Source: Solirubrobacteraceae bacterium
GTDB taxonomy: Bacteria; Actinomycetota; Thermoleophilia; Solirubrobacterales; Solirubrobacteraceae
Length of the DNA stretch: 48,489 nucleotides
Direction of reading: 5' to 3'
Assembly (NCBI GenBank): GCA_017882375.1
Contig: JADGPP010000016.1
Coordinates: 1-48,489 of the forward strand
Each line of letters begins with the position of its first letter. The first letter of the stretch is position 1. Positions 32,159-41,620 of the stretch are shown piece after piece. The position numbers and the translations under genes are program-made. The notes under the pieces are model-generated. The model was not told where the DNA came from and ran no database searches. It worked only from the letters and a program-made list of their open reading frames with translations.

Positions 32159-33283
32159 TCAGCTCGGTGCCTGGGTGCCGCCGCTGGCTGCCACCGCGCC
32201 GCCCGTGCCGGTCGCGGTGCCATCGGCGGGCGAGGAGCCGTTGCCGCCCGAGGCCGAGGCGGCCGACGCTTCCGCCGGTGGCGCCGACGCCCCGCCTCCC
32301 TGGCTTGTGCTCGGCGCGCCGGGGGCCGCTGCGGGGGCGGGGCTGGCCAGTGGCGACCATCCGCTGCGGTCGGGCTGTGGCTTGACGCTCTGGCCTTCGC
32401 GCGTGCTGAAGTACGCCCACGCGCTGTACAGACCGAGCCGCACCGCCAGTTCCCCGCCGCCGACGAGCGTGCGCCCGCCCGATCCGAGCACGTAGGCCGA
32501 GACGATCCGCGGCGAGAAGCCGCGCTGGACGACTTCGATGCCCTGAAAGCTCCCGCGCAGCAGACCGTGCAGGCGCGACGCCGCGGCGGCGAAGCTCATG
32601 GCGACCTTCCACGCGTGCAGGTCGCCGCGCTCGTACTGGTCGACCACGCCGCGCAGCCACGGCTGCGGCTGTGACCCGGTGAAGGAGCTCTCGATGTTCT
32701 CCGTGCGCCCGCCCGAGCTGGCGAAGAAGTACGTGACCGCCGGGCGCCCCTGGTAGGTGACGATCTGCCCGGCGGTCGCGGCGACGGCGGCGTCGGTCTG
32801 CGGCGTCTGCGCGGCCACGCCGCGATAGACCTGCGAGCGCGTGTCGGCGTACACGTCAAAGCGCGTCCCGCCCGCGTGCGCCGTGAGCGCATACGTGCGG
32901 CTCGCCACCGCCTGCGCCTCCAGCGCGGCCAGCGGCCAGCTCGCGGAGACCTCGGCCGAGACCACGCCGCGCACGTACGTGTCCAGCGCGATCTTGCGCA
33001 CCTTGCCGCCCATCAGCACGCGCACCTGCGCGCCCGCGGGGGCGGTCCCGATCGATGTGCCCGTGTAGTAGTGGGCGAGGATCTGCTGGTAGGAGAAGCC
33101 GTGTTCGGCATAGCCGAGCGCGCCCTCCTGGCTCATGCCGACGCCGTGCCCGTAACCGCCGCCGGAGATCACCAGGTCCGATGCGCGTGCGGCGCTCGCG
33201 CACAGCAGCGTTCCCGCGAGCGTCGCGGCGAGAAGGGTCAGGAGGCGATGGGTGCGGTGGTAGGTTGGTCTGATGGTGAGCAT
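32159..33283 (-). CDS. Secreted SpoIID/LytB-domain protein
   Basis: Protein of 374 aa. The N-terminal signal peptide (about 12-36, LLTLLAATLAGTLLCASAARA) is followed by GGGYGHGVGMSQEGALGYAE and the SpoIID core DTYVRGVVSAEV with LEAQAVASRTYAL. Later comes TYFFASSGGRTEN. In Bacillus SpoIID is a lytic transglycosylase that removes stem-less glycan strands; LytB relatives modify autolysins. No sporulation genes are seen here, so a cell-wall remodelling role is likelier. The last about 70 residues are Ala/Gly/Ser/Pro low complexity. The start follows the first Met before the signal. It diverges from the ALDH at 33461. Confidence 0.88.
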   Translation of the reverse strand: MLTIRPTYHRTHRLLTLLAATLAGTLLCASAARASDLVISGGGYGHGVGMSQEGALGYAEHGFSYQQILAHYYTGTSIGTAPAGAQVRVLMGGKVRKIALDTYVRGVVSAEVSASWPLAALEAQAVASRTYALTAHAGGTRFDVYADTRSQVYRGVAAQTPQTDAAVAATAGQIVTYQGRPAVTYFFASSGGRTENIESSFTGSQPQPWLRGVVDQYERGDLHAWKVAMSFAAAASRLHGLLRGSFQGIEVVQRGFSPRIVSAYVLGSGGRTLVGGGELAVRLGLYSAWAYFSTREGQSVKPQPDRSGWSPLASPAPAAAPGAPSTSQGGGASAPPAEASAASASGGNGSSPADGTATGTGGAVAASGGTQAPS

Positions 33284-33460
33284 CCGTGCTCCGCGTGGCT
33301 CATTCTTGGCGACCGCTCGGGTGCTCGGGCGGATCGCCGCGCACCTACCCTCGATCGGAGCGACGCAATCGCAGCCTGAGCGCCGCCCCCGCAGGACGGC
33401 CATTCGTTTGATTGGTGCAACCTTTGCTGCGCCTGGCGCGCGGGAGCCTTTCCGTCGCGG

Positions 33461-34939
33461 ATGAGCGAGCGGGCCTCACAGCGCAGCGAGCAGGCGGCTG
33501 CCCTCGAGCGCGTTCCCAAGCAGCTGTACATCGGCGGTCGCTGGCGCGACGCCTCCGGCGCGGGCACGCTGGCGGTCGAGGATCCCTCGACCGGGGAGAC
33601 GCTCGTTGAGGTCGCCGACGCCCCGCCCGACGACGCCATGGCGGCACTCGCGGCGGCCGCCGAGGCACAGGCCGAGTGGGCCGCGCACCCGCCGCGCGAG
33701 CGCGGCGAGATCCTGCGCCGGGCCTACGAGATGATCGTCGCGCGCAGCGAGGAGCTGGCGCTGCTGATGACGCTGGAGATGGGCAAGGCGCTGGCCGAGT
33801 CGCGCGCGGAGATCTCCTACGCGGCCGAGTTCTTTCGCTGGTTCTCCGAGGAGGCCGTGCGCATTCACGGCCGCTACATGGTCAACACCACCGGCAAGGG
33901 CCGGATCATCACGATGCGCCAGCCGGTCGGGCCGTGCGTGTTCGTCACGCCGTGGAACTTCCCCACCGCGATGGGCACGCGCAAGATCGCCCCGGCGATC
34001 GCCGCCGGCTGCACGATCGTCGTCAAGCCGGCGCAGCAGACGCCGCTGTCGATGCTCGCGCTCACGCAGATCCTCGAGCAGGCCGGCCTGCCGGGCGGCG
34101 TGCTCAACGTGATCACCGCCAAGCGCTCCGGCGAGGTGATCGAACCGCTGCTGAAGGACCCGCGCACGCGCAAGCTCTCGTTCACCGGCTCCACCGAGGT
34201 GGGGCGCAAGCTGATCGAGCAGTCCGCCGAGCAGATCCTGCGGGTCTCGATGGAGCTCGGCGGCAACGCGCCGTTTCTCGTGTTCGCCGACGCCGACCTC
34301 GACGCCGCCGTCGAGGGCGCGATGCTGGCGAAGATGCGCAACGTCGGCGAGGCCTGCACGGCGGCCAACCGCTTCCACGTGCACGAGTCGCTGGCCGACG
34401 AGTTCGCGCGGCGGATGGCCGAGCGCATGGGCGCGCTGAAGGTCGGCCGCGGCACCGACCCGGACACCGACGTCGGACCGCTGATCGACGAGAGCCAGCG
34501 CAGCAAGGTGGCCGAGCTGGTCGACGATGCCTCACAGCGCGGCGCCAGTGTGCTGCTCGGCGGCGAGCCCGTCGGCGAGCGCGGCTACTTCTACGCGCCG
34601 ACCGTCCTCGCAGACGTCCCGCACGACGCGCGCCTGCTCGACGAGGAGATCTTCGGCCCGGTGGCGCCCGTCGCCACCTTCACCTCAGACGAGCAGGCGA
34701 TCGAGGCGGCCAACCGCACCGAGTACGGGCTCGTCGCCTACGTGTACACGCGCGACCTCGACCGTGCCTTCCGCGTCTGCGAGGCGATCGAGACGGGCAT
34801 GGTCGGTCTCAACCAGGGCGTCGTGTCCAACCCCGCCGCCCCGTTCGGCGGCGTCAAGCAGTCGGGCTTCGGCCGCGAGGGCGGCTTTGAGGGGATCGGC
34901 GAGTATCTCGAGACCAAGTACGTGGCGCTGGCAACTTAG
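33461..34939 (+). CDS. gabD: NAD(P)-dependent aldehyde dehydrogenase, succinate-semialdehyde type
   Basis: Protein of 492 aa with intact catalysis: Asn166 (TPWNFP), Glu265 (SMELGGN) and nucleophile Cys299 (VGEACTAANR), with FTGSTEVGR as nucleotide-binding loop. The sequence style (QPVGPCVFVTPWNFP, MELGGNAPF) is that of succinate-semialdehyde dehydrogenases. Its position before a benzoylformate-decarboxylase-like gene suggests it may instead oxidise the aldehyde made by that enzyme, for example an aryl aldehyde. The gene symbol is by similarity only. It starts a co-oriented cluster that runs to 40767. Confidence 0.9.
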   Translation: MSERASQRSEQAAALERVPKQLYIGGRWRDASGAGTLAVEDPSTGETLVEVADAPPDDAMAALAAAAEAQAEWAAHPPRERGEILRRAYEMIVARSEELALLMTLEMGKALAESRAEISYAAEFFRWFSEEAVRIHGRYMVNTTGKGRIITMRQPVGPCVFVTPWNFPTAMGTRKIAPAIAAGCTIVVKPAQQTPLSMLALTQILEQAGLPGGVLNVITAKRSGEVIEPLLKDPRTRKLSFTGSTEVGRKLIEQSAEQILRVSMELGGNAPFLVFADADLDAAVEGAMLAKMRNVGEACTAANRFHVHESLADEFARRMAERMGALKVGRGTDPDTDVGPLIDESQRSKVAELVDDASQRGASVLLGGEPVGERGYFYAPTVLADVPHDARLLDEEIFGPVAPVATFTSDEQAIEAANRTEYGLVAYVYTRDLDRAFRVCEAIETGMVGLNQGVVSNPAAPFGGVKQSGFGREGGFEGIGEYLETKYVALAT

Positions 34940-34963
34940 CGGCTGGGCGTTAGGCTCTATCGC

Positions 34964-35248
34964 ATGAGCGAGAGCGCGCCCTTCAGCGCCGAGGATGCCC
35001 GTGCTGCCGGCGAGCGGATCGGCATCGACTGGGCGACATCGCCGTTCGACGTCGAGCAGTTTCGGATGGGGATGGACGTCGAGCTCGAGCACGGCACGCG
35101 TGATCTGCAGACCAACGTCACCGACGACGACGTCAACGTGACCGCGAAGATCGCGCGCGCACACCTCAACGAGTTCCCGGACTACTACACCCGCCTGGCC
35201 GTGATGGAGGCCGAGGCGCAGGCCTACTGGGCGGCGCAGCGCGAGTAG
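34964..35248 (+). CDS. DUF5661-type small protein
   Basis: Protein of 94 aa, acidic and soluble. It has the recognisable pattern FSAEDARAAGERIGIDW, FRMGMDVELEHGTRD, TNVTDDDVNVTAKIARAHLN and EFPDYYTRLAVMEAEA. I recall this as DUF5661; no function is known to me. It is 24 bp downstream of the ALDH and 74 bp before the decarboxylase, in the same direction. Confidence 0.8.
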   Translation: MSESAPFSAEDARAAGERIGIDWATSPFDVEQFRMGMDVELEHGTRDLQTNVTDDDVNVTAKIARAHLNEFPDYYTRLAVMEAEAQAYWAAQRE

Positions 35249-35322
35249 CGTTCGCCCCGCGCTGTCCACGCGCTCGGGCACGTCGGTAGCCTTCGCCCGA
35301 TGAGCGCGGGGAGAGGCCGGCG

Positions 35323-36924
35323 ATGACGACCGTTCGCGACGCATCGTTCGAGCTGTTTCGCAGGCACGGGATGACGACGATCTTCGGCAATCCGGGATCG
35401 ACCGAGCTGCCGATGCTCGGCCCGTTCCCGGATGACTTCCGCTACGTGCTCGGGTTGCAGGAGGCGGTCGCCGTGGGGATGGCCGACGGGTTCGCGCAGG
35501 CCAGCGGCAACGTCGCGCACGTCAACCTGCACACCGCGCCGGGAGTCGGCAACGGCGTCGGCGCGATCTTCAACGCGCGCGCAAACCGCGCACCGCTGCT
35601 GGTGACGGCCGGTCAGCAGGCGCGCTCGCTGATCACGATGCAGGCCAACCTGACAAACCGCGATGCGATCGAGGTGCCCAAGCCTTACGTCAAGTACAGC
35701 CACGAGCCGCCGCGCGCCGCCGACGTGCCGTTCGCGCTGGCCCAGGCGATCCACAACGCGACGCTGCCCCCGGCGGGGCCGGCGTTCGTGTCGATCCCGA
35801 TGGACGACTGGCTGGTCGAGGTGCAGCCGGTCGACTACGCGTCGCAGATCACGCGCACCGTCGGCGGGCGCGCGCAGCCCGAGCCGGAGCAGATCGCCGC
35901 CCTGGCCGAGCGGCTGCGCGCCGCCGAGCGGCCGGTGTTCGTGGCCGGGCCCGACATCGACGCCTCCGGCGGCTGGGATGCGGCGGTCGAGCTCGTCGAG
36001 TCCCAGCGCCTGCCCGTGTGGGCCTCGCCGCCGACCGGAGGCAGTCGCATCGGCTTTCCCGAGTCCCATCCGGCGTTTCAAGGGATGCTTCCGCCGGCCG
36101 TCGGCCCGCTCGCGCAGACGCTCGCCGGCTATGACCTGGTGCTCGTCGCAGGGTCGTCGGTGTTCCCCTACTACCCGAACATCCCCGGCGACTTCCTCGC
36201 CGAGGGAACGACGCTGGTGGCGATCACCTGCGACCCCGACGAGGCCGCGCGCGCGCCGATGGGCGAGGCGATCGTCGCCGACGTCGCGCTGACGCTGCGC
36301 GCGCTCGCCGACGCGCTCTCCGGTCCGTGCGATCGTCAGCCTCCACCCGCGCGCGAGGAGCTCGAGCCGCTCCAGGCGGGCGAGCTGCTGTCGGGCGGAG
36401 AAGTGCACGCGACGCTTGCCGAGCTGTTCCCAGCGGAGGGGATCGTCGTGCTCGAGTCGCCGTCGAGCACCGCCGCGCTGCGCAATCGGCTGCGCCTGTC
36501 GCGCCCGGGCTCCTACTACTTCAGCGCCAGCGGCGGCCTCGGCTTCGGCCTGTCGGCGGCCGTCGGCGTTCAGCTCGCCCAGTCGCAGCGCCAGGTTGTG
36601 TGCGTGCTCGGCGAGGGCTCTGCGCAGTACGCGATCACGGCCTTCTGGACGGCGGCGGCCTACGCGGTGCCGGTGAAGTTCCTCGTGCTGCGCAACAACG
36701 AGTACTCGATCCTCAAGTGGTTTGCGACGCTGGAGAACGTGACCGGCGCGCCGGCGCTCGATCTGCCGGCGCTGGACGTGGCCGCCACGGCGCGCAGCTA
36801 CGGCGTGCCTTCGAGCAGCGTCTCCGGCCGCGACGAGCTGCACGCCGCGCTGGCGCAGGCGCTGGCGCAGGACGGCCCGCAGCTGGTGCAGGTCGACGTC
36901 GCACCGGGGATGGCGCTGGCTTGA
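35323..36924 (+). CDS. mdlC: Benzoylformate decarboxylase-like ThDP enzyme
   Basis: Protein of 533 aa. Residues matching Pseudomonas BFDC active-site positions: Ser26 (NPGSTELP), Glu47 (GLQEAVAVGMADG) that activates thiamine diphosphate, and His70 (NLHTAPGVGNG). The second BFDC histidine (281) aligns with Tyr284 (VFPYYPN), a change that may alter substrate or product. The ThDP/Mg motif is GEGSAQYAI followed by RNNEYSILK. The family decarboxylates 2-oxo acids to aldehydes. Flanking genes supply a 2-hydroxyacid dehydrogenase (next, overlapping by 4 bp) and an aldehyde dehydrogenase. Confidence 0.88.
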   Translation: MTTVRDASFELFRRHGMTTIFGNPGSTELPMLGPFPDDFRYVLGLQEAVAVGMADGFAQASGNVAHVNLHTAPGVGNGVGAIFNARANRAPLLVTAGQQARSLITMQANLTNRDAIEVPKPYVKYSHEPPRAADVPFALAQAIHNATLPPAGPAFVSIPMDDWLVEVQPVDYASQITRTVGGRAQPEPEQIAALAERLRAAERPVFVAGPDIDASGGWDAAVELVESQRLPVWASPPTGGSRIGFPESHPAFQGMLPPAVGPLAQTLAGYDLVLVAGSSVFPYYPNIPGDFLAEGTTLVAITCDPDEAARAPMGEAIVADVALTLRALADALSGPCDRQPPPAREELEPLQAGELLSGGEVHATLAELFPAEGIVVLESPSSTAALRNRLRLSRPGSYYFSASGGLGFGLSAAVGVQLAQSQRQVVCVLGEGSAQYAITAFWTAAAYAVPVKFLVLRNNEYSILKWFATLENVTGAPALDLPALDVAATARSYGVPSSSVSGRDELHAALAQALAQDGPQLVQVDVAPGMALA

Positions 36925-39869
36925 AGACGCGCGCGCGGCCGCTGTTCGCACCGGACACGCGGCGGATCGGTCGTCCGCCGGGGCCGGCGACGCCAGATCG
37001 CGCGCCCGACTCGCTGGCTGCGGGAACGCCGCAGCCGCTGCGCGACGACCTCGTCGCGCTGCTCGGCTGCGAGCGCGTGCTGTGCCGGGCGATCGACCTG
37101 ATCGCCTATGCCTCCGACGCCAGTCCCTACCGCCGCTTCCCGGCGGCCGTGGTGATGGCACACGACGCGGCTGACGTCGGCAAGGTTCTCGGCTACGCGC
37201 GGCGGACGGGCACGCCCGTCAACTTTCGCGGCGGCGGGACGAGCCTCAACGGGCAGGCGCAGACGGACGGGATCATGATCGACGTGCGCCGTTGGTTCTC
37301 GGGCGTGAAGATCGAGGACGCCGGCGCGCGCGTGAGGCTGCGGGCGGGGACGCTGCTCGGCGTGGCCAACAGGGTGCTCGAGCGCCGCGGCTTCAAGCTC
37401 GGCCCCGACCCGGCCAGCAAAGACATCGCGACGATCGGCGGGGTGATCGCCAACAACTCCGGCGGCATGCGCTGCGGCGTGGCCTGGGACCCCTACTCGA
37501 CCGTCGAGTCGATGACGCTCGTGCTCGCCTCGGGCACGGTCATCGACACGGCGGCGGCGGACGCCGAGCAGCGTTTCGCCGCAGCCGAGCCCGAGCTCGC
37601 TCGCGGCCTGCTGCAGCTGCGCGAGCAGCTGCTCGCCGACGAGGCCCTGTCACAGCGGGTCCGGCGCAAGTACGAGATCAAGAACGTCACCGGCTATAGG
37701 CTGTGCGCGCTGCTCGACGCCGACACGCCGCTGGAGATCTTCCGCCGCCTGGTCGTCGGCTCGGAGGGCACGCTCGCGTTCATCGCCGAGGCGGTCATGC
37801 GCACGCGGCCCGAGCCGGCGCAGGCGACGCTCGCGTGGGCGCACTTCGCGAGCATCGACGCCGCGGCCGACGCCGTGCCGGGACTGGTCGCGGCGGGCGC
37901 GCGCGCGACGGAGCTGATGGTCGCCCCCGCGCTGATCGCGGCTGCGTGGAACATGGACGGCTGTCCGGAGTACTGGCGCGAGCTGCCGTTGCAGTCGGCC
38001 GCGCTGATCGTCGAGTTCGGCGGCGAAGACGCGCGCGAGCTCGAGGCGGGCGAGGCTGCCGCCGAGCAGGCGCTGGCCGGTCACGAGCTGATCCGACCGC
38101 TGCAGTTCTCGCGCGCGCACGAGGAGATCGAGCTGACGTGGACTGTCCGCGAGGGGCTGTTCGGCCTGGTCGGGCGGCTGCGACCGCTCGGCTCCGCGCT
38201 GATCATCGAGGACGTGTGCGTGCGTCCCGAGCGGATCGCCGAGTGCGCTCGCGACCTGCAGGCGCTGCTCGCCAAGCACGAGTTCCTCGTCGGCGTCGCC
38301 GGGCACGCGTCGGCCGGCAACCTGCACTTCCAGCTGACGCCCGACTTCTCAAAGCCCGAGGATCTGCAGCGCTACGAGCGGTTCATGGAGGAGCTGGTCG
38401 AGCTGATCGTCGGCAAGTACGACGGCTCGCTGAAGGCGGAGCACGGCACGGGCGTGAACATGGCCCCATACGTCGAGCGGGAGTGGGGCGCGAAGGCGAC
38501 GGAGATGATGTGGCAGATCAAGCAGCTCGCCGATCCGCTCGGCGTGCTCAACCCGGGCGTCGTGCTCAACCGCGACCCGGGCGTGCACCTCAAGCACCTC
38601 AAGAGCCAGCCGCAGATCGAGGAGCTCGCCGCGCACTGCGTGGAGTGCGGCTTCTGCGAGCCCGTCTGCCCGAGCCGCAACACGACGACGACGCCGCGCC
38701 AGCGGATCGTCATCCGCCGCGAGATGGCGCGCCAGCCGGAAGGCTCGCCGGTCTTCGAGGCGTTGCTGGCCGACTACGAGTACGACGCGCTGCAGACCTG
38801 CGCCGCCGACGGCAGCTGCCAGGGCGCGTGCCCGGTGGCGATCGACACGGGCGCGCTGATGAAGGAGTTTCGCCGTCGCGAGCGCAGCGACCGCGAGGAG
38901 GCCGTGGCGCTCACCGTCGCCGAGCGCTACGCGGCGGTCGAGCGTGCCGCGCGCGCGGGGCTCGGCGCCGCCGGCGCCGTCGCGGCGATCGCCGGCGAGC
39001 GCCGTGTCGCGAAGCTGGGAGAGCTGCTGCGCCGGCGCGTCAGCAGCGAGCTGATCCCGGCGCTGCCCGCCAAGCTGGCGCCGCCGGCCTGCGCACAGCT
39101 TCCGCAAACCGCCCGCAAGGAAGCTGTCGCGGTCTACCTGCCGGCCTGCATCAACCGCATCTTCGCCAATCCGCCGGGCGTTGCGCAGAAGCCGTCGCTC
39201 CCCGACGCGCTGGTCGCCGTCTCCGCGCGCGCGCAGATGCCGGTGTGGATTCCGCCGGACGTCGCCGGGCACTGCTGCGCGACGCCGTGGAGCTCGAAGG
39301 GCTACCGGCGCGGGCAGGATCGCATGGCCGCCAAGACGGCGGCTGCGCTGTGGCGCTGGAGCGACGGCGGGGCGCTGCCGGTCGTGATCGACGCGAGCTC
39401 GTGCGCGCTCGGGTTGCTGGCGGACATCGCGCCTCGCCTGCCCGAGCAGGAGCGCGAGCGCTTCGGGCAGATCGAGGTGCTCGACTCGATCGCCTGGGCG
39501 CACGACCGCCTGCTGGCCGGGCTGACGGTGACGCGCAAGGTGCCCAGTGCCGCCGTGCACCCGACGTGCTCGGCCGCACAGCTCGGCCTCGCGGACAAGC
39601 TGCAGGCGATCGCCCGCGAGCTGGCCGACGAGGTCGTCGTCCCGATCGCGAGCACCTGCTGCGGCATGGCCGGCGACCGCGGGCTGCTGCACCCCGAGCT
39701 GCCGGCGTCGGCGATGCGCGACGCCGCCGCGGAGCTGTCGGCGACGCAGATCGACGAGCACCTGTGCAGCAACCGCACGTGTGAGATCGGCCTGCAGCAG
39801 ACGACGGGAGCACCGTACGCCTCGTTCGTCCTGCTGCTCGAGCGGCTGACCCGGCCGCCCGCTCGGTGA
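36921..39869 (+). CDS. FAD/4Fe-4S D-2-hydroxyacid (D-lactate type) dehydrogenase
   Basis: Protein of 982 aa. The start is taken as TTG at 36921, which overlaps the decarboxylase stop (TTGA) and is the only start near the fold. Order: PCMH FAD-binding domain (NFRGGGTSLNGQA, DIATIGGVIANNSGGM), FAD-oxidase C-terminal domain (AGHASAGNLHF, HGTGVNM), two Cys clusters for 4Fe-4S centres (CVECGFCEPVCPS from Cys573; CAADGSCQGACPV from Cys627), and a C-terminal CCG-type domain (HCCATPW, STCCGMAGDRG). It oxidises a D-2-hydroxy acid and passes electrons to the respiratory chain. Coupling to a 2-oxo acid decarboxylase suggests sequential steps. Confidence 0.9.
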   Translation: MKTRARPLFAPDTRRIGRPPGPATPDRAPDSLAAGTPQPLRDDLVALLGCERVLCRAIDLIAYASDASPYRRFPAAVVMAHDAADVGKVLGYARRTGTPVNFRGGGTSLNGQAQTDGIMIDVRRWFSGVKIEDAGARVRLRAGTLLGVANRVLERRGFKLGPDPASKDIATIGGVIANNSGGMRCGVAWDPYSTVESMTLVLASGTVIDTAAADAEQRFAAAEPELARGLLQLREQLLADEALSQRVRRKYEIKNVTGYRLCALLDADTPLEIFRRLVVGSEGTLAFIAEAVMRTRPEPAQATLAWAHFASIDAAADAVPGLVAAGARATELMVAPALIAAAWNMDGCPEYWRELPLQSAALIVEFGGEDARELEAGEAAAEQALAGHELIRPLQFSRAHEEIELTWTVREGLFGLVGRLRPLGSALIIEDVCVRPERIAECARDLQALLAKHEFLVGVAGHASAGNLHFQLTPDFSKPEDLQRYERFMEELVELIVGKYDGSLKAEHGTGVNMAPYVEREWGAKATEMMWQIKQLADPLGVLNPGVVLNRDPGVHLKHLKSQPQIEELAAHCVECGFCEPVCPSRNTTTTPRQRIVIRREMARQPEGSPVFEALLADYEYDALQTCAADGSCQGACPVAIDTGALMKEFRRRERSDREEAVALTVAERYAAVERAARAGLGAAGAVAAIAGERRVAKLGELLRRRVSSELIPALPAKLAPPACAQLPQTARKEAVAVYLPACINRIFANPPGVAQKPSLPDALVAVSARAQMPVWIPPDVAGHCCATPWSSKGYRRGQDRMAAKTAAALWRWSDGGALPVVIDASSCALGLLADIAPRLPEQERERFGQIEVLDSIAWAHDRLLAGLTVTRKVPSAAVHPTCSAAQLGLADKLQAIARELADEVVVPIASTCCGMAGDRGLLHPELPASAMRDAAAELSATQIDEHLCSNRTCEIGLQQTTGAPYASFVLLLERLTRPPAR

Positions 39870-39945
39870 ACGCGTAGTTGAGGCACGCCGCTGCCGGGCG
39901 AGCTTCGTATCGTCTAACGCTCACGAGCGAGACAGGGAGCGGCAA

Positions 39946-40767
39946 ATGGCGACGAAGACGTGGTTCATCACCGGCACCTCGCGCGGCTTCGGCCGCGAGT
40001 GGGCGCAGGCGGCGCTGAAGCGCGGCGACAACGTGGCCGCCACGGCTCGAAGCGTCGACGCACTCTCAGGGCTCGTTGACACCTACGGCGATGCGGTCCT
40101 GGCGCTGGAGCTTGACGTCACCGACCGCGCCGCCGACTTCGACGCGGTCGCGCGCGCACACGACCACTTCGGCCGTCTCGACGTCGTGGTCAACAACGCC
40201 GGCTACGGTCTGTTCGGCGCGATCGAGGAGGTCAGCGAGGAGCAGGCGCGCGCGCAGATCGAGACCAACCTGTTCGGCGCGCTGTGGGTTACGCAGGCGG
40301 CGCTGCCGTACCTGCGCGAGCAGCGCAGCGGGCACATCATCCAGGTCTCGAGCATCGGTGGCATCGCGGCGTTCGCGGGGATCGGCCTCTACCACGCGTC
40401 CAAGTGGGGCCTTGAGGGTTTCAGCGAGGCGCTCGCGCAGGAGGTCGCGGAGTTCGGCATCCACGTGACGCTGGTCGAGCCCGGTGGCTTTGACACCGAC
40501 TGGCGCGGCAGCTCGGCCGTGCGGGCTGAGCCGATCGAGGCCTATGAGGACGCCCGCCGGCAGGTGGCCGACCGTCGCGCGCAACTGCCGCAGGGCCGCA
40601 CCGACGCGACCGGCGCGGCGATCCTGCAGATCGTCGACGCCGAGGATCCGCCGCTGAGGGTCTTCTTCGGCGCGCCGCCGCTGCAGATCGCCAAGGAACG
40701 CTACGCGCAGCGCCTGAAGACGTGGGAGGAATGGAACGACCTGTCGGTCGCCGCGCAGGGCGGCTAG
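39946..40767 (+). CDS. Short-chain dehydrogenase/reductase
   Basis: Protein of 273 aa, classical SDR. TGTSRGFG at 10-17 binds the cofactor (Arg13 and Arg36 may favour NADP), NNAG at 83-86, catalytic Ser135 or 136 (VSSIGG), Tyr149 and Lys153 (YHASK). The remainder (EPGGFDTDW and after) resembles retinol-dehydrogenase-like or oxidoreductase members of broad specificity. GGGAGCGGCAA precedes the ATG. It is 76 bp downstream of the 2-hydroxyacid dehydrogenase and might reduce or oxidise a product of that pathway; the substrate is unknown. Confidence 0.88.
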   Translation: MATKTWFITGTSRGFGREWAQAALKRGDNVAATARSVDALSGLVDTYGDAVLALELDVTDRAADFDAVARAHDHFGRLDVVVNNAGYGLFGAIEEVSEEQARAQIETNLFGALWVTQAALPYLREQRSGHIIQVSSIGGIAAFAGIGLYHASKWGLEGFSEALAQEVAEFGIHVTLVEPGGFDTDWRGSSAVRAEPIEAYEDARRQVADRRAQLPQGRTDATGAAILQIVDAEDPPLRVFFGAPPLQIAKERYAQRLKTWEEWNDLSVAAQGG

Positions 40768-40876
40768 GCCGTGTGCGCGGCCGCGGAGACGGCAGGACGC
40801 AAGCGGGCATCGTGCAGCGCTGCGTGCAGCTCTGCACGCGATCGGCCGCCGTCCTTGTCTATAGAGTGCCGCGGCA

Positions 40877-41584
40877 ATGCCAACCAGACATGCCTTCACC
40901 ACCGCGCCGCTGCTCGTTCTGCTGCTGCTCGCCGTGGTCATCGCCGGCTGTGGCGGCTCGTCCTCTGGCAACGGCGTGGCCGACAAGACACCCGCGGAAA
41001 TCCTGGCGGCCACCAAAGGCGCCACCGACGCGGCGACCTCCGTCCACGTGGCCGGCTCGATCGTCAGCGAAAAATCGCCGATCACGCTGGACATGAACCT
41101 GCTCGCGGGCAAGGGCGGTAGCGGCAAACTCTCCGAGAACGGCCTGGCGTTCGAATTGATCCAGGTCGGCGGCACGGTCTACATCAAAGGCAGCCCGGCG
41201 TTCTACAAACACATCGGCGGCACGGCCGCCGCGCAGCTGCTGCAGGGCAAGTGGCTGAAGGCGCCATCGAGCGACGCGAGCTTCGCCTCGCTGAGCCAGC
41301 TCACCGACCTGCGTCAGCTGGTCGACCAGACGCTGACCAATCATGGCTCGTTGAAGAAGGCCGGGACGACGACCGTCGACGGGCAGAAGGTGGTCGGCAT
41401 CACCGACACCACCAAAGGCGGCACGCTGTACATCGCGACCACCGGCAAGCCCTATCCGATCGAGATCTCCAAGGGCGGCGCGGGCGGGGGCAAGATCACA
41501 TTCGATCGCTGGAACAGCACGGTCACGCTGGCGGTGCCGGCGAACGCGATCGACGTCGCTCAGTTGCAGTCCTCCCGCAAATAG
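40877..41584 (+). CDS. LppX/LprAFG-like lipoprotein
   Basis: Protein of 235 aa with signal peptide and lipobox IAGC (Cys25), a Gly/Ser linker, then a beta-rich domain: ATSVHVAGSIVSEKSPITLD, GGTVYIKGSPAFYKHIGG, TTTVDGQKVVGITDT and GGTLYIATTGKPYPIEI. This is the half-barrel pattern of the LppX/LprG family, whose mycobacterial members carry lipids or lipoglycans across the cell envelope. It has its own terminator-like hairpin at 41603. A TATAGA at 40859-40864 may be a -10 box. Confidence 0.82.
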   Translation: MPTRHAFTTAPLLVLLLLAVVIAGCGGSSSGNGVADKTPAEILAATKGATDAATSVHVAGSIVSEKSPITLDMNLLAGKGGSGKLSENGLAFELIQVGGTVYIKGSPAFYKHIGGTAAAQLLQGKWLKAPSSDASFASLSQLTDLRQLVDQTLTNHGSLKKAGTTTVDGQKVVGITDTTKGGTLYIATTGKPYPIEISKGGAGGGKITFDRWNSTVTLAVPANAIDVAQLQSSRK

Positions 41585-41602
41585 CGCCCGAACATTCGTC
41601 CA

Positions 41603-41620
41603 GAGCCCCTTCCCGGGCTC
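41603..41620 (+). terminator. Hairpin after the LppX-like gene
   Basis: GAGCCC, loop CTTCCC, GGGCTC: a perfect 6-bp stem 18 nt after the stop. No T tract follows. The rest of 41621-41847 shows no gene I can support. Confidence 0.5.

Noticed and set aside
36327-36920. N-terminal extension of about 200 residues on the 2-hydroxyacid dehydrogenase
   Set aside because: It lies inside the decarboxylase gene in another frame and is Arg/Ala-rich without motifs; the TTG at 36921 overlapping the decarboxylase stop is the better start.
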